64,000 bases of DNA from Neodontobutis hainanensis. Taxonomy: Eukaryota; Chordata; Actinopteri; Gobiiformes; Odontobutidae. A model generated the notes under the pieces. That model ran no database searches, was not told the origin of the DNA, and saw only the letters and a program-made list of their open reading frames with translations. The DNA lies in NCBI GenBank assembly GCA_024349245.1, contig JALDNG010001371.1, forward strand, positions 1 to 64,000. The letters are read 5' to 3'. The position numbers were made by a program, and so were the translations under genes. Of this stretch, positions 42,836 through 56,827 are shown in pieces. The stretch's first letter is position 1, and the number at the start of each line of letters is the position of its first letter.

Positions 42836-43627
42836 TCATCTTTCATATTGCCTTTTAAAATAATCTAATTGGGGAAAGAAATATTTCCAGGATATTGTTA
42901 GTACGTCTGACAGTGAGGCTGGAACAAAGTTGAAAGATAGAACTGTCGCACAAAAACCTGTGTTCAACACACAATTGACTGGAACTATTTTGTCATGCTT
43001 CATTTTTATAATCAACAAAACCTTTTTTAGTTGATTATTTTTAAAAAAGCAACTGCGGCCACCTTGATCTCATGATCATGATACCATTGCTGGCGCATAG
43101 GTTATGTCAGAGCAAGTCAACAATAACTTGGACACAAAAGTAACTGGCCAACACTGCGCACAGATCAGCGGCAATTGCATCTGTGCAGGCCTGGCTCATC
43201 TCGAATGCACCCAATGTCAGTTGCTGGGAAATGACGTACGCATAGAGACAACAGTGCAAAACACAAAGATAGAGGAAAAACAGAGCAGGGACTCAAATAC
43301 TTTTTAATTTTTGTTTCAATGCATATAAAAGCTGCTAATGCGAGCACTAACTAATGATTCAGTGGTGTCATGACAGCTTCGGGTCACCACAACTTAAAGT
43401 TTGTTTCATTTCTCGATGTGAACCTGATGTAGATTATAATCTACCTACTTCACGTTGTGCACAGTGGCTTGCACAAATCTTATAAAACTAAAAAATGTTA
43501 TTATTATGTTATTTGTAATGTTTACAAACAAACTGAAAATATTGAACTCTTTAAAACAAACAATAAGAACCAAGTTGCATTGAAGCTAAGAGCCATTTAT
43601 TTTATTTGAAAAAATTGGTTTTGGCAG
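42836..43627. other. No recognised gene
   Basis: Only short open frames without domain content (42836-43018, 43104-43307, 43165-43347). Confidence 0.4.
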
Positions 43628-43828
43628 GGCAGCAGTAGCTCAGTGGATAGAGCAGTTGTCTTTTAGGTGGTAGGTGGTTCGATTCCTGCTCTCCCCACAG
43701 TTCATACTGTCGTTGTGTCCTTGGGCAAGACACTTAACCCACCTTGCCTCCAGTGGCTGTAACACTGGTTATTACTGTAGAACAATCGCTTTGGATAAAA
43801 GCGTCAGCTAAATGAATAAATGTAAATG
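43628..43828 (+). mobile_element. tRNA-headed SINE
   Basis: A box TAGCTCAGTGGATAGAGC and B box GGTTCGATTCC are both present, followed by the body text TGTCCTTGGGCAAGACACTT and the tail TGGATAAAAGCGTCAGCTAA. This is a well-preserved fish SINE. Confidence 0.85.
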
Positions 43829-44230
43829 TTAATGTTTCACACGGATGCACACACAGGCTTTGTGAGATAAAGGGCTGGGTGGGTCATTTAAACAGTAGAC
43901 AGGTGTGTGTGCAGTTGTTCGCTCCGGCTCTTTCTGCTCTGTGTGTGTGTGTGTCACTATGACTCAGAAGCACAAGTAATAGAGCAGCTACAAGACAAGC
44001 AAGCGCCGTGTGGCGTTGCAGTTAACAAATACACTGCCAGCTGTGTAGAAAATCAGTCTGCTCCAAAATAAACAATGAGCTGCAAAAAGGATAAACAGAG
44101 GACAGAGTCAGAGACACAACGGCAACAATTTAGGTACATTTTTACTCCGCTTGTGTTACTGCTGTTCAAAAACATACACACAAATATCGCATTTTAAATT
44201 TGAAGCAAACCTTAAAGTACTACATAGAAG

Positions 44231-44372
44231 GCGGCAGTAGCTCAGTGGGTAGAGCGGCCAACCTTCGACTGCCTCCAGTGGTGTTCCAGCTGTAACACTG
44301 ATAAATAGATGATGTATGTAAAGTGCTTTGAGTGCTTACTACAGTAGGTGGAAAAGCAATATATACCTAAAA
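44231..44372 (+). mobile_element. tRNA-headed SINE, internally deleted
   Basis: Head GGCGGCAGTAGCTCAGTGGG, then a jump to the body end (CTGTAACACTG) and an L2-like tail with AAAGTGCTTTGAGTG and a short A run. The B box is missing. Confidence 0.7.
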
Positions 44373-47150
44373 AAAAAAGTATTTTTTATTATACAGTCAA
44401 AAATAGCAATTAACAGATTTTAAAAAGGAAAAAGTAATATGTAAAACATATGTAGAAGGCTACAAAATGTACCAGCGGATAATAAATACTTTTTAAAATT
44501 TCGATTGTAGCTACTATATTGCTGTTTATGTTTTATGTCACCTATTAACAGAAAAAGACTAACTTGATTAAATTAATTCATGAGCCCCAATGTAGTACAT
44601 ATGTTAAACCACTTGATGGCAGCAAAAGCCAGTTAAATGGTAAGCAGTTAGTCGTGAGAACCAGGGAGAGTACAAAATTCTGGGCCCTAGGTACAAACCA
44701 TCTTAGTTGGCCTTATAATATTTTGCTGTATACATAACACCAAGCAATATACATTTCAAATTTATCCCTGTAAGCTTTTCCAGTCTTTATCACTATTTTA
44801 ACTTTATTACCCTGCTGGTTTTATAGCCTGCACTGACTGGTATAACACTGATTAACTCATTTCATTTTCATGTGAAAAACATTTAATTAACATCATTACA
44901 ATGGCAAATAAACTCAATTTTCACTTTTATTATTTGCAAAAAGAATAGGGCCATAGGGTTAATTTGTTAAGCGGCTAAACTCTCAATGTAATACAATGTT
45001 ACAGCACGACCTCAAGCTGTATCCTGTATTTTTTAGTTACTGGTGGACATTTATATTACACCTATCCTAGAGATATACCCTAATGCAGATTTGTGTAGAA
45101 ATAGTCTGTCTTTGAAAATCAAACTTCTCTTTTAAAACTGTGCATTAATAATGAACTAAACAGCGCATATGGTTCTCCTCTGCCCTGGGTCCTGGGTAAA
45201 CAGTACCACCCCTCCCCAGTCCAAAGCCCCTGTGAGAACCATTTGTCTACTCATCTTTGCTATTCATTTGTATAACAGAATAACATACATTACATTACAT
45301 AATAACAAGTGGTTTTCACATGACTGACTGTTTAAACAGTGAATTGTGTTTAAGGTTTAAACAAAATAGTGACCAGTTTGATAAGTGTGTTAATACAATG
45401 GAATTTAATATTGGCAATTGTAAACTTTGTAAGTCAGGCCTCAAATGTTGTGGCTCAAGAGCAGTGTATTTTTCAAGTGTGGTTAAAGACATATTTAGTT
45501 CAGTATTTCAGATGATGAATTATAAACTTGAAACAAACATATTTTTATTCAAAGATCAACATTTGTCTTAACTCTGATACAAAAACAACATTAAAATCAG
45601 GTTTTATGAAAATCAGACATTTCTGTAAAGCCGAGAGCCTAAATGTAAATAACGATATGTGTAATGCTGTGAATCATGTGATTGAAGTTTTCACATGACA
45701 AACAATCAATCACTACTTTACGCGTGCGGTGCACAACTGTCTAATGATTATTATTTTTAATGTTTATCAGACAATAACTTCTCAAGCTTTCGCTTTAGTA
45801 TAATTTTTGGTACAATTAGGGCCAGATTTGGGATTCGGGACAACAGTTTAGATTTTGGGACTGTCCCAATTTTTCGTGACGCCTGGTCACCCTATCCCTG
45901 CCTGGAGTGAGACATATGCACATAATGATTAAATTCAATTCTCTTAAGCATAATAACTTCAATGAACCATATGGCCCTGAGGACTTTAGTATGATCAGTC
46001 ATGGAGCTGTTGTCTTGTTGGTGTACAAGCGAACGATGACGTTCCCCAGACCAGATTGTTCATCTGGGGTCAAAACCTTGACCATAGTGTTGTCCAGCAT
46101 GTACAGGAATGTTGACCCAGCAATGAGCTCCGAATACATAGAAAGCAACACAAGCAAAAGTTATGAGACATGGAAGTGCTACAACAAGTACATATATATC
46201 AATACAGATTTTAAAATTCTATTAATTTTCTAGACCTGTGTTAGTTAGGATGAAATCATTTTGTAGACCCCACCCTTCAGCTAATAGCATGCTTAATGCT
46301 ATTTTGTTATGTCCAGTCATTGGACCAATTTTCTCAAATTTTCAGTTTTAATTAACAGTTACAGCATATCTCTGTAACTAATAAATCTTTGTTGGTTTTA
46401 AATACAATTATAATTAATAACACAATAATTAATTTAATCCACATTTGCATAAATCGTCTCAAAATGTAAAAGATTCAAATCCCATTGCTTATGGATTTCT
46501 AGCCTTATATTTATTCAAGGCACCTCGTGGGACACATATGTTGTTGATCTCTATACTTCCGCCTTTCACTGCAAATGTCCCTGATCTTTCCATTTGTCAA
46601 GTTCACAGTGATGTCACAGAAAGTCATATGACCCATATCACTAGCCCTGCTCACCGGTGTATTCCCTTCATAGCTGTAAACCAAGATGATTAGAAGTTCA
46701 AAGAACTATATTAATATTAGCTCTTATTAGTGTCTACAGTGAAGTAAACATTAGAAATGCTTTGCCACAAGCTGAAACTGTAGGAACTTCACCAACTATG
46801 GTGATGCAGATATTCTTCCGAGATGGTATTCATTGGAGCAGCTAGCAATAGTACTAATCTGCTATATTATTAATAGATATCACAAAAGACCTGTCACTGG
46901 CTCGTGACTCTGGACTTGACTGAACATGAACAACTCATGACTCGTCAAACACCGTCAGTGGGTTGGGAGCTACTACTTAGATAGATAGAGATAAAGAATT
47001 GATTGGTCCCCAAGGGAAACTACTTGCAATTTTATCTGAAGACTTGAATATTATTTTCTAAGCGCCTACTGTAAAATTCACTATAAAAAGAGCAGATTTA
47101 TACCTCAGACATAATTAGCAGGTGTATAAGTTTTAAAGATTATTTTTATA
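44373..47150. other. AT-rich sequence, no recognised gene
   Basis: At about 45835-45898 the reverse strand has TAGGGTGACCAGGCGTCACG, like the end of an hAT-type element. At 46977-47037 TAGATAGATAGAGATA...TTGATTGGTCCCCAAGGGAA is a common fish repeat tail. The open frames 45320-45571, 45907-46233 and 46445-46693 have no visible domain. Confidence 0.4.
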
Positions 47151-48399
47151 AATGATGTATGAGAATTTACTATGACATTTTTTATTTAAATTAAATGTGT
47201 ATATATAAAATATTAACATAAAATAATGGAAATGCTTTCTGTAAGAACAATCCCCAAAGAATTATGGAAAGATTTGTTTGAGAAAAGAGTGTCATTTAGA
47301 CATTCATTTGTAAATGTTTATGTTGATACATGTTCGTTTTGAGCTGATTTTATAATGCATGTTTTTAAACAATTGTTTTGTGTGTAACTCCAGTTATAAA
47401 TGCTTCTTTATATTTTAATGTTTTATTATTTTTTATTTACCAAATATATTTAAAAATCCAGTGGTGGAGTCCACTGTAAAGACAGCACAAGAAGGTATGA
47501 CCCATACATGCTGTCCCAGTTATCCCCAGCACCACCTGATCATTTACATTTAGCAGACACTTTTGTACAAAGCGACTGGCAAGGTGGATTAAGTGTCTTG
47601 CCCAAGGACACAACAACAGTATGAGCTGTGGGGAGCAAGCTTCCAGTCATGGGACTACCGCTCTACCACTGAGCCACTGCAGCAGACAAGTGTCTATAAC
47701 CAAGAGGTGGTGCACATGTACAGTGTGTGTAAGTGGAGGGTAAAATATTAAATTTACTTATTTTTAAAAACAGTGATCTCGATTTTCCTGGAACTAACCT
47801 GTTTAAATGCATCTCACCAAATAGCTGAAGATAAGATTAACACTACAATACAAGTGATAGAGCCTGTAACAGGGGTTTAAAGCTACTGCCTCAAAGCCTG
47901 GATGGGCTGTTACTTACCCTGTCACCTGTGAGAAATGTGTTTTATTTGGTGATGGTTGTGTCTTTTGTGCATATTACTTATTAAATTAATAAACTGGAAT
48001 TGACACTGGTCTTATTTCATCGCTAAACCTTGAGTATCTCTCTATAACACATTCTGTCCCAGGACCAGTGAGCAGATGCACAGATGCACCTGTTGAGACA
48101 ACAGTTTTTTAACAATTGTAGAGGGAGAATTGAAATCTCTGTTTTGTGTGTAATTATTAACACTAAGTTATACCAAAATCAAACTAAATGCATAAGGTTT
48201 GCAATTTCTTAAACTTTGTTAGAATTTGCTGAGCATTACCCTAAATTAGACAATACTAACGTTATATCACCAGCCCTGTTCGCTCTTGCGCTGCAAGACT
48301 TTGCTATTTAACTTCGGGAGTGGTTGATAACGTGGTTTCATCCAGAGGCACAAATTGATAAGGCTCTAGCCCTGTGTGCACAGAAAAGTCCTCCACTAC
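47151..48399 (+). repeat. Segmental duplication, copy A
   Basis: It matches 51322-52398 in the same orientation from AATGATGTATGAGAATTTAC to AGTCCTCCACTAC, with many substitutions and indels. It carries a SINE (47541-47682) that copy B lacks. Confidence 0.85.
47541..47682 (-). mobile_element. tRNA-headed SINE inserted in duplication copy A
   Basis: On the minus strand it has GTGGCTCAGTGGTAGAGC (A box), a body with CCTTGGGCAAGACACTTAAT, and the tail TTTGTACAAAAGTGTCTGCT. The B box is decayed. The matching site in copy B (about 51690) is empty. Confidence 0.8.
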
Positions 48400-49296
48400 G
48401 AAGTCTCCATCTTTGTGAGTCCGACAGCTGCTGCCAATCAATTCGTCACTGCCGGTCTCAGGTGCACACCCTCAGAGCTCGGTTTGTCCCCGTCTCTGCC
48501 TACTTTTACAGCCTTTTTCAAATATTAGGTGGAGTTAGGCTCTGATCAGGTGTTTAGTTAGACTTAAGTGATACTCCAGACTCGAAATACTCCGTTGAGT
48601 ATGTGGTGCAGTGGTTACAAATAACTTTGATTTTATCAACTTCGCTATGTGAGAAAGATTTAAAAAGAAAATGTCCATTTTCCCATTTTTCCCATTGTAC
48701 CTTTCTCCATTTTTCTGTCTGAGCCACATCTTTTCTTATCTGCAGAACTTACCCAGCACTAATAATAATTTAAGATGTTCTTGCGTGAAACCAAATGCCA
48801 GCCAAAGACCACCATGAGCTGGAGTCTGGAGCACAGGAAGTTGATGAACACAGATCCTCGGGTGGCCTCATTAATTAGGGAGGTAGTCAACTTATGTTGA
48901 CCAAATTACTGGTTACTTAAGTTGATGGAAAAGAACATGTAAATGTAAACTGAAAACAACTTAAAACAAAAAGAAATATTTTTAAAATGCTTAAATCCGA
49001 CTATTCAAAATCCAGGTGAAGTCAAAGCTTTTATAAAAAAAAAAAAAAAAAAACATTATAATAAAAATAAAAAATAAAAGAATACTCAAACTAAACTTAT
49101 TTAGTAAAAAGGTTGTTTACAATTTTATTTAATTTTCACAAAATCTACATTACTTTCATCTTTCAAGAACTAGTACTTATACTGTTTTTTACAGAATTAA
49201 ATAAAACAATTAGCTGCCCCCTGCGGGTCTTTAGTCCAGTATCAGGTCCTGTTCAGTCCAGTCTCCGGTCTTCTTTAGTTCAGTATCAGGTCCAGT
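48400..49296. other. No recognised gene
   Basis: It holds an A run (about 49036-49053) and AT-rich text. The open frame at 48324-48545 overlaps the duplicated segment and shows no domain. Confidence 0.4.
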
Positions 49297-49639
49297 TTAG
49301 CACTTCACATCCTTTAGGCTGAACATGTGCCTTCTCAGAGTCTCCAGGTCCGGTCTGAGTCCCTCCAGGACGAGTCTCTGTAGGGCCTGGGCATCCTCCA
49401 GTGCATTGTGGTCCATATAGTCCTCCCCAGCAGCTGCCTCACCAGCACCCCTGTTTGAAGCTGCTTATGTTTCGGTCTCGGAGCAGGTCTCGTGCCAGAG
49501 CCAGGCTGTCCACCACACCATCTACAGCATCCTCCAGCACCCCCGCAGACCATGCCTCTCCAGCGCTCCCAGCAGCACCGGCAAATCAAAGCGCTGCGTT
49601 GTGGCCCACTAGCAGAGGGCGGTGTGGTGACTTCTTCAA
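49297..49639 (-). pseudogene. Exonuclease exon 3 with four frame breaks
   Basis: Acceptor GTTGCAG|TTGAAG, phase 0. It reads LKKSPHRPLLVGHNAA, then shifts before FDLPVLLGALERHG, again before VLEDAVDGVVDSLALARDLL, again before VLVRQLL, and again before DYMDHNALEDAQAL. It then stays open to MFSLKDVKC and TAA. The three later shifts fall at runs of four or five G. Confidence 0.7.
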
Positions 49640-52600
49640 CTGCAACAGACACGTTACACACAAACAGTTAGGGAATTGATTTAAATCTGCAGACATTTAA
49701 AGTTTGACTTTCTAAAGCTGAGACTGGATCTGCATACTTACAAAAATAAACTGTTTATAATTCCTAGCCTGGCCAGCTGCGACTAACTCTTTTAGTATTT
49801 TATACAAAGAAGTTAGTCTGGTACACTGTTGCTTTCATGGGCAGGGTTTACAAGAAGAATGTTAACCAATCGGAGAAAAACACCAAACACGACGCAAAAA
49901 AAGGCGACACTCGCAGCTGGTTGTCAACAAAGATGCCAAGTGAGCGCTAGTAGAGCAAACACCAGAGCTCTACTGAGGGATTCGCTATGAGAAAGTGATC
50001 AGACCATATTCCTTTTGAAAAATAAAAATGGTCTGGTATACAGACCGTTTACCAGACCAAGCTACATATTTTCCTGTTCCCAAATTCCCTCCCTCAATGT
50101 TAATCATGGGAATAACGCATTACAAAAGTAGTGATCATCAACCGGCCCGGGGGCCACATCCGGCCCCCCACAGCTTTCCATCGGGCCCCACCAAGACTCA
50201 AAACCAATACCAGTTTTCAATGTTACACTCCTCTGTAACAATAGTTTAGTATATTTTGTACTTTTAGGGCAAAGTGCAGCGTGAGCTTTCAGATGATTTT
50301 GTGTGTTATTATCAAAACAGTCTGTTAAGTCGCTGCAGATCTGCAGGTGTGCAGGCAAATGTGAAGCCTAACAGGAGAAGCAAAAGTGAGTTTGAATACT
50401 GTGAAGCTTTTGTATGTTTAGTTTAGTTTTATTCCTTTTTCTCAGGCACCATGTACAAATACATTAATCTCACAAGAAAAAAATGCTTTGTACAAGATTT
50501 AGAACTTCAGACTGTCCAGGAGCTGATTCCATTGTTTGATGGTTTGAAATGAAAAGGCAGATTGTGCAAAGGCAGAGCATCTTTTAGGGATTGTGCAGTT
50601 TTTGTGAGATGTGGACCGAGATGTTTGGGTCTCATCATATACTCAAGATAACAGATCATTTGTTAAACTTTTGTTTTTGCAGCCCCCCAGGCCAGAACGC
50701 CTAACAGGAGTGTGTCATGTGACAGATGTCACAGGACTAGCTCTGCACCAATAAAGAGTAAAAGGTGTGAGGTGTCCACTGCTGACTCCAGCTAACATCC
50801 AGATGGAAGTGAGAGCATTATGGACTGTACAAGGTAATGTGTTTAGTCCCATTCTTCAGTTTTTTTTATTACTGTTATAGTGCAATTACTTGTTTTAAAT
50901 ACTCTAACAAGAACACATGAGGTGTGTGATAATGTATCATTTTATTAAAAATATAAAATCATGTATATATGTCTATTTTATTTTCAGGACCTGGTTACTG
51001 TTCCTGCGTCACTTCACTGTTTGCTGCTGTCTGTCATCTTAGATTCAGTCTCTGAAAACTGCAATTAGCACTATACTTTCTGAGACTTGACTTTGTTGAC
51101 TAAATTCAGACTAATGTAAACACTAATAAACTGTTGAACACACTCAAGATTCTTAAAAAAAATTGGAACAGCTTGTGACGTTATGATCAGCCTGTTTAAC
51201 ACTGGCTCTTGCATTTCACCATCTTTGCTCCAAATAAGTGCAACTGACCGTGACTTTCAACACAAGGTAAAAGCCTCTGTCCTGACTGAGCAGGATTTAC
51301 AAAGTTTTGGAGCTGCCTTAAAATGATGTATGAGAATTTACTATGACATTTAATTTTTATTTAAATTTAGTGTGTATATATCAAATTATATATCAATATA
51401 AAAAATGGAATGGCTTACTGTAAGAACAATCCCTAAAGAATAAAAGAATTATGGAAAGGTTTGAGAAAAGGGTGTCATTTAGACATTCATTTGTAAATGT
51501 TTATGTTGATACGTGTTCATTTTGAGTTTTATAGTGGATTTTATAATGCATGTTTTTAAACAATTGTTTTCTGTGTAACTCCAGGTATAAATGTTTATAT
51601 TTCAAAGTTTTATTTATTTTTATATACCAACTATATTTATAAATCCAGTATTGGAATCCTCTGTAAGCACAAGGGTATGCCCAGCACCACCTGACCACAC
51701 TGCAGCAGACAAGTGTCTAACCGCTGAAAGAGCTGCTGCACATGTACAGTATGTATAAGTGGAGGGTAAAAAATGTAATTTACAATACAAGTGATAGAGC
51801 CTGTATCACAAGGGTTTAGTGCTACTGCCTCAAAGCCTGGATGGGCTGTTATGCAGCTCACTCACCAACATGTCACCTGTGAAACACCTGTGCATTACCT
51901 ACAACGTGAAAAACAACTTTGTTGTGATGTAAATATTTGATTTGGTTAGAGTTGTGTCTTTTGTGCATATTACTAATTAAATTAATAATCTGAACTTGAC
52001 ACTGGTCTTATTTCACAGCTATACCTTGAGTATCTCTCTGTAACACATTCTGTCCCAGGACCAGATGAGCTGCAGGTGCACAGATGCACCTTTTAAGACA
52101 ACATTTTTAACAATTGTAGAGGAGACTTGAAATCACTTTTTGTGTGTAATTTTTAACACTAAATCATACCAAAATCAAACTAAATGCATAGGTTTGTAAT
52201 TTCTGAAAGTTTGTTAGCATTTGCCTACCGTTAGCCTAAACCAGAGAATACTAACGCTTTATCACTGGCCCTGTTATCTCTTCACTGCAAGACTTTGCTC
52301 TTTAACTTCGGGAGTTCGTGGGGAGAGACTGTGGTTTCAGCCAGCGGCACAAATTGATAAGGCTCTAGCCCAGTGTGCACAGTAAAGTCCTCCACTACAA
52401 TGGACCCCTCCTTCGTGGGTGGAGTTACACTTTAAGCAAAAACACGTGTTGTTATTAGACAACTCGGAAAAAAATAAGTACAATTTTTAATTTGACACGC
52501 AGCGGCCACTTATTGAGAACCATGTTCCACACCCCCTTATCCAAGTGTTGTGAGGGGGAGACAGCAGCACCTCCTCAGTGTTACAGGTGTGTTTGTCAAT

Positions 52601-54073
52601 GCGCTGTAAAATCTGTCCTGATCCAACGTTTGCTCAAACACAACATTAAAAAGGTAGACAGCGGTCCATATTCCACACATCTCGGTCTGTCTTACTAAAT
52701 CCTGATCAGACTCCGGGGTATGTCAAGGCTGGTCGTGGCAGCTCAAAGACGAGCACTGTGTGGAGCTGGTCCTGCTGTGGCTAAACAAACGCTAAGTGTT
52801 TGCTGTAGGCTAAAGGTTCACTTTGTTGTTAACCTGTCTATATGTTCTCTTTTCTGCTTATGGTAAACACATATTGCAAAAACAAAAAAGAAAACAGAAG
52901 TATCAGACTCAGGTGCCCCTCGCTGCCTCTACTGAGACTGTAGCAACCAGCAACTCTGGGTCTGGCGCTGCTCTGGGACTCAAGGCTTTAGTCTGGCTTT
53001 TTTCCCCACTGCTTTTTAACATGCGTTTTGTTTAACAAAATGTCATTATTATTTTTTATAATTATGACATGTATACTTAAAAGTTACAAAACAAATAGTC
53101 TATGCACTTTTTTCAAATATATTAAAATCTCAGATGTGGTTTGGTTGTCATCTTGGAGTATATATTTGCCATTTCCAGCACAGGTTTCTGTTTGCCATAT
53201 TTTGTGCCTCCAGGCTTTAAACTCCGTGGGCGGGTCTAGCTAAATATTATTATGATTATGATGGACTGAGGTATATCACTGTATGGTATGGTGGCACCCT
53301 TACGTGAGGCCCATATGAGGGTTCAATGAGAGCGACTTGCTATATACTTGCATGTGGAAATTCTGCAGATGATAAAAACCCTAATAACAGAGAAAGGTCA
53401 TACCAACAGATGTAGTGTGTCTGCTGCATACTTTGAGCATGTAAATTAGCCATGTGGCATTTGCATCTTACAAACAATATTATTGTGTACAAATTATATT
53501 TGACATAGGAGGCATATAGGGCTCCTATGTCAAAGATTTAAGGACATGTATTTTTATTTTTTACTTTGAGGGTAATGTGCAACGGAATTGCTTTTAGATT
53601 GATTTGTTTTGACATTAAGCATAAATAGGAGATATACTATAAATCAACATGTCTGAATTTCTTTTTTAGATGAGATGTGTATTGTTTTGCCATTAGACTA
53701 TAGCTTACACAAAGAGGCTACTATATCTAAGAGTAACTCATTACATTTCCTGGACAGTAATATTGTAGTATAAATATAACTTATAATTCACAGTAACATA
53801 GTAATTATAATGTTTTACAATACCCTGATGAATCAAAAGCTGTGTTTATGAAATAACTATCAGACAAATATTGGATTCTGAGCAGTTTAAACGCTCCATT
53901 CAGGGCTGCTTCTCCTCTCTCATTACTCACAGCCCTCTCACACACCCTTACTGGCAACAATTGGCAAAACTGATGAATTGGTCTTTGCCCTGACTATGAA
54001 TGCAAGAGCCACATTATCTAGATGTGTTAGTTCAACAAGAATAAATATAACAACTCCCATTAAAGTAGGTCAC
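49640..54073 (-). other. Intron 2 of the exonuclease gene, with repeats
   Basis: It holds an hAT-end-like text at 50132-50195 (GGCCCGGGGGCCACATCCGG on the plus strand), duplication copy B, and open frames such as 50028-50249, 52492-52698 and 52823-53035 that have no visible domain. Confidence 0.5.
51322..52398 (+). repeat. Segmental duplication, copy B
   Basis: Direct-orientation partner of 47151-48399, about 4.2 kb apart. It lacks the SINE and is shorter through several deletions. It lies in intron 2 of the exonuclease gene, while copy A lies downstream of the gene. Confidence 0.85.
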
Positions 54074-54279
54074 CATGTGCAGGAAGCAGACGAAGGCCAG
54101 CAGGGCTTCTGTGGGCGGAGTACAGAGAAGAGGTTTCTTATTCAAGAAAAGTCTGTGGTGGTGCACCATCAGCCCCGTGGTCCTCACCGCCCCAATCCAT
54201 ACGGCACTGGGGACCACGTACAGATTCAAGAAGTGGGAGGAGCTTACGGCTGCCAGCTGCACAATCTCACTGTCCCGAC
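54074..54279 (-). CDS. Exonuclease exon 2
   Basis: Acceptor GCTCTCAG|GTCGG and donor CACATG|GTGACC. The 206 bases complete the split Ser codon and add 68 intact codons, ending FVCFLHM, phase 0. It contains EIVQLAAV and LNLYVVP, the strand pair after motif I in this fold. No stops or shifts. Confidence 0.72.
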
Positions 54280-55558
54280 CTGAGAGCAGCAAAGACAGGG
54301 TTAGACTGGGACTTTACGTTGTTTGTCCATAACATGTTATTTTTGCTATCTGATTGAGTTTATTCAAACCAATGTTTAAAGTCGAAGCTAGGAATGGGAA
54401 TTTGTTTAAGTTTAATGAGGGAGGATTAAGTCTGTGAAGGTTCACATAATCCAGTACATATTGAAAAAAAGGTTTGAGGTAAAAGCATCTAGACTCAGTT
54501 TTCAAGGTGAATACGTTTCATCTCTAATTCCAAGAGACTTTATCAATTCTGAGATCAACTGTAAGAGAGCTGAGCTTATATCTCTAGAGGGAGGAGTTTG
54601 ACCTGAAACCAAACCTGATGGACCAGGCTGTTCTGTTCTCACAGTCGTTGGCCTTAAAAGAGAAGTCACACTTCTCTTTCCCGTCTTCACCTTGAAAACT
54701 GAATCCAGAGGCTTTTACTTAAACCTTTTTTTCGAGGGTGGCATAACATATTTTTTTGCATCAAATTCTGATAGAAAACTAGATAAAAATTATAAAGCAA
54801 AATTCAGTTTCTAAATATTCAATGCTTTCAGTAAATAAGGCCTAAGCAATCAATCCTGTCTAATATCAAACTAACATTCAGCCAATACGTAATCTTGCCG
54901 CGTTAAGCTGACTGTTTGCCATGGGTCCAATGGCTTGTCGGTAAGTTTATAAGTTTTTAGTTTTTTTTCGAACCCATGGCCTGTAAACAAGGAGGACTTT
55001 TACAGTGTTATAGTACTAAGAAATTGGCCTTGCAGCCGCCCATAGAGATCATAATGTTTATGGGTAGCACCGCTTAGCATTGGCATTATTTGTGTTTCAA
55101 GTCAACGTCACAATCACATTTTTCCAATGAAACATATTCCAACAGTAAATTTATGCTAACTTAACCCAACGTCCCAACTAATTGCCATTGTTATTTCCCA
55201 CATTTATGCTATGTTGTGCTACACTTTGAAGCACTCACTTCAGAGAGTAACTGTATCGCGTCTTCGGTGTTAGTGTGGCATACTTTATTATTTAATGATA
55301 TATCGTCAAGTACCATCAATGTTTATGTAAGTAAAAATATATTTATATTTTTTCTCATCTCAGTGCACAAACACGTGAAGGGGTTAGTGTCCTTCAACTA
55401 GAAAGGCCATCTGTGCAGATGGAAATGACCAGTAATTTTGTTTTTATACATAATTAATTTTATGGAAGCAAATATGTTGAAATTAGTTACCTTATTAGTT
55501 CTGTAGCTGCATGAATGCTTTTGAGCTGACATTATCTGAGCTGAAAAAACAAATATGA

Positions 55559-55565
<7 letters not shown>

Positions 55566-55618
<53 letters not shown>
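55566..55618. repeat. (AT)n microsatellite
   Basis: About 26 AT units without interruption. Confidence 0.9.
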
Positions 55619-55622
<4 letters not shown>

Positions 55623-56524
55623 AAAGTGTAGATGAACACATTTTTATTTTAGTCTATTAGGTGTGTGTAAGCGCTACTTATACAACTGAGCTAACTGAGC
55701 ATTCAGCAGGATGCCTAAAGCCACATATGTATACTGCTGTGGATAAGATAAGCGAGTATATTTAACACAACTTTTCAAATATTAATGATTTCAAAATATT
55801 AAATCAATGGCGCTCTAGACCAATGTTTTCTGTGGTAGCACTTGCGCTTACAAATTTTTCAGTTGGTTGTGTAGCCCATGTGGACTTAATGTTTGTCAAT
55901 TTCCCCAATATCTTGTTTTCTTTGTAGATAATAATCAGTTTGTGTATAAGTTTATTTTGGATTGTTTTAGACGTAGGCTTTTATTTTGGCGGTGGCACTA
56001 CTTCCTGAGCCTTCGCACGCTTCTTCTCAGTGCCATGAGAAAATCAGAGGGGAGGTCAGCGGCAGGATTTGCTCTTGTGATTTAGGTGTTAAATATTCCA
56101 TAGAAATTCATACTAACAGTATACATACGTTGTTCATGATTTATAAGGCCCTTGACATTGTTTCAGATGATAAAATAAGTATGAAATTGTGTTTTATATC
56201 AAAATACAGCACTTTGAAGAAAGCTAGTATTAATGTGAGTACAGGCTAGCAAGGGTGGCCTCATGTATCTGTGGTCTATATTCTCTATATTGTGGTCTAT
56301 AATCTATATTTTACGTTTGTGCAGACTTGTGTGGGAAAGTGAGACCTGGAGTGGCTGTAAAGTATTGTTTTTGTGTTTCACACAAGTATGTGGTTGATGT
56401 ATTGTGTAACATTCAAAGTAAGTTCATTGTTTTGTTGTATATTGTTGTTCTTATTATTTGTTTTAAAATATAAAATTGCCATGATTAGAGGGGTTTACTT
56501 GTAAATGAAAATGTACACTATATA

Positions 56525-56535
56525 ATCACACTGTA

Positions 56536-56578
<43 letters not shown>

Positions 56579-56587
56579 CAGTGTGAT
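56525..56587. repeat. AT-cored palindrome
   Basis: Perfect 13-base inverted arms ATCACACTGTAAT / ATTACAGTGTGAT flank an (AT)n core, so the whole can extrude as a hairpin. Confidence 0.85.
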
Positions 56588-56827
56588 ACAGTTGCACTAA
56601 TATGTAAAATGGTTGCACAAGACTCGAGACATATAGTTTACAAAATACTGTATATATCCTTGTCTTGAATATGACTCTAGAGCCCTGATCAAACTGTTAA
56701 AGTAAAAATTAAGAAAATGCACTCTTATTTCTAAAGCAATTTAAATTTTACAATAACATTTGCCAATGTTCCATTTCTCTCAAATGGAACATCATTCTAG
56801 ACATATGAAACAATGTCTGTTACTCAC

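Larger units (their letters stand above)
54280..56827 (-). other. Intron 1 of the exonuclease gene
   Basis: AT-rich. It holds the (AT)n run at 55566-55618 and the palindrome at 56525-56587. The open frames at 54314-54690, 55216-55401 and 55867-56249 show no domain. Confidence 0.45.

Noticed and set aside
45907..46233. 108-codon plus-strand open frame as a gene
   Set aside because: AT-rich, no domain, no splice or promoter context, ends in low-complexity Ile/Tyr codons.
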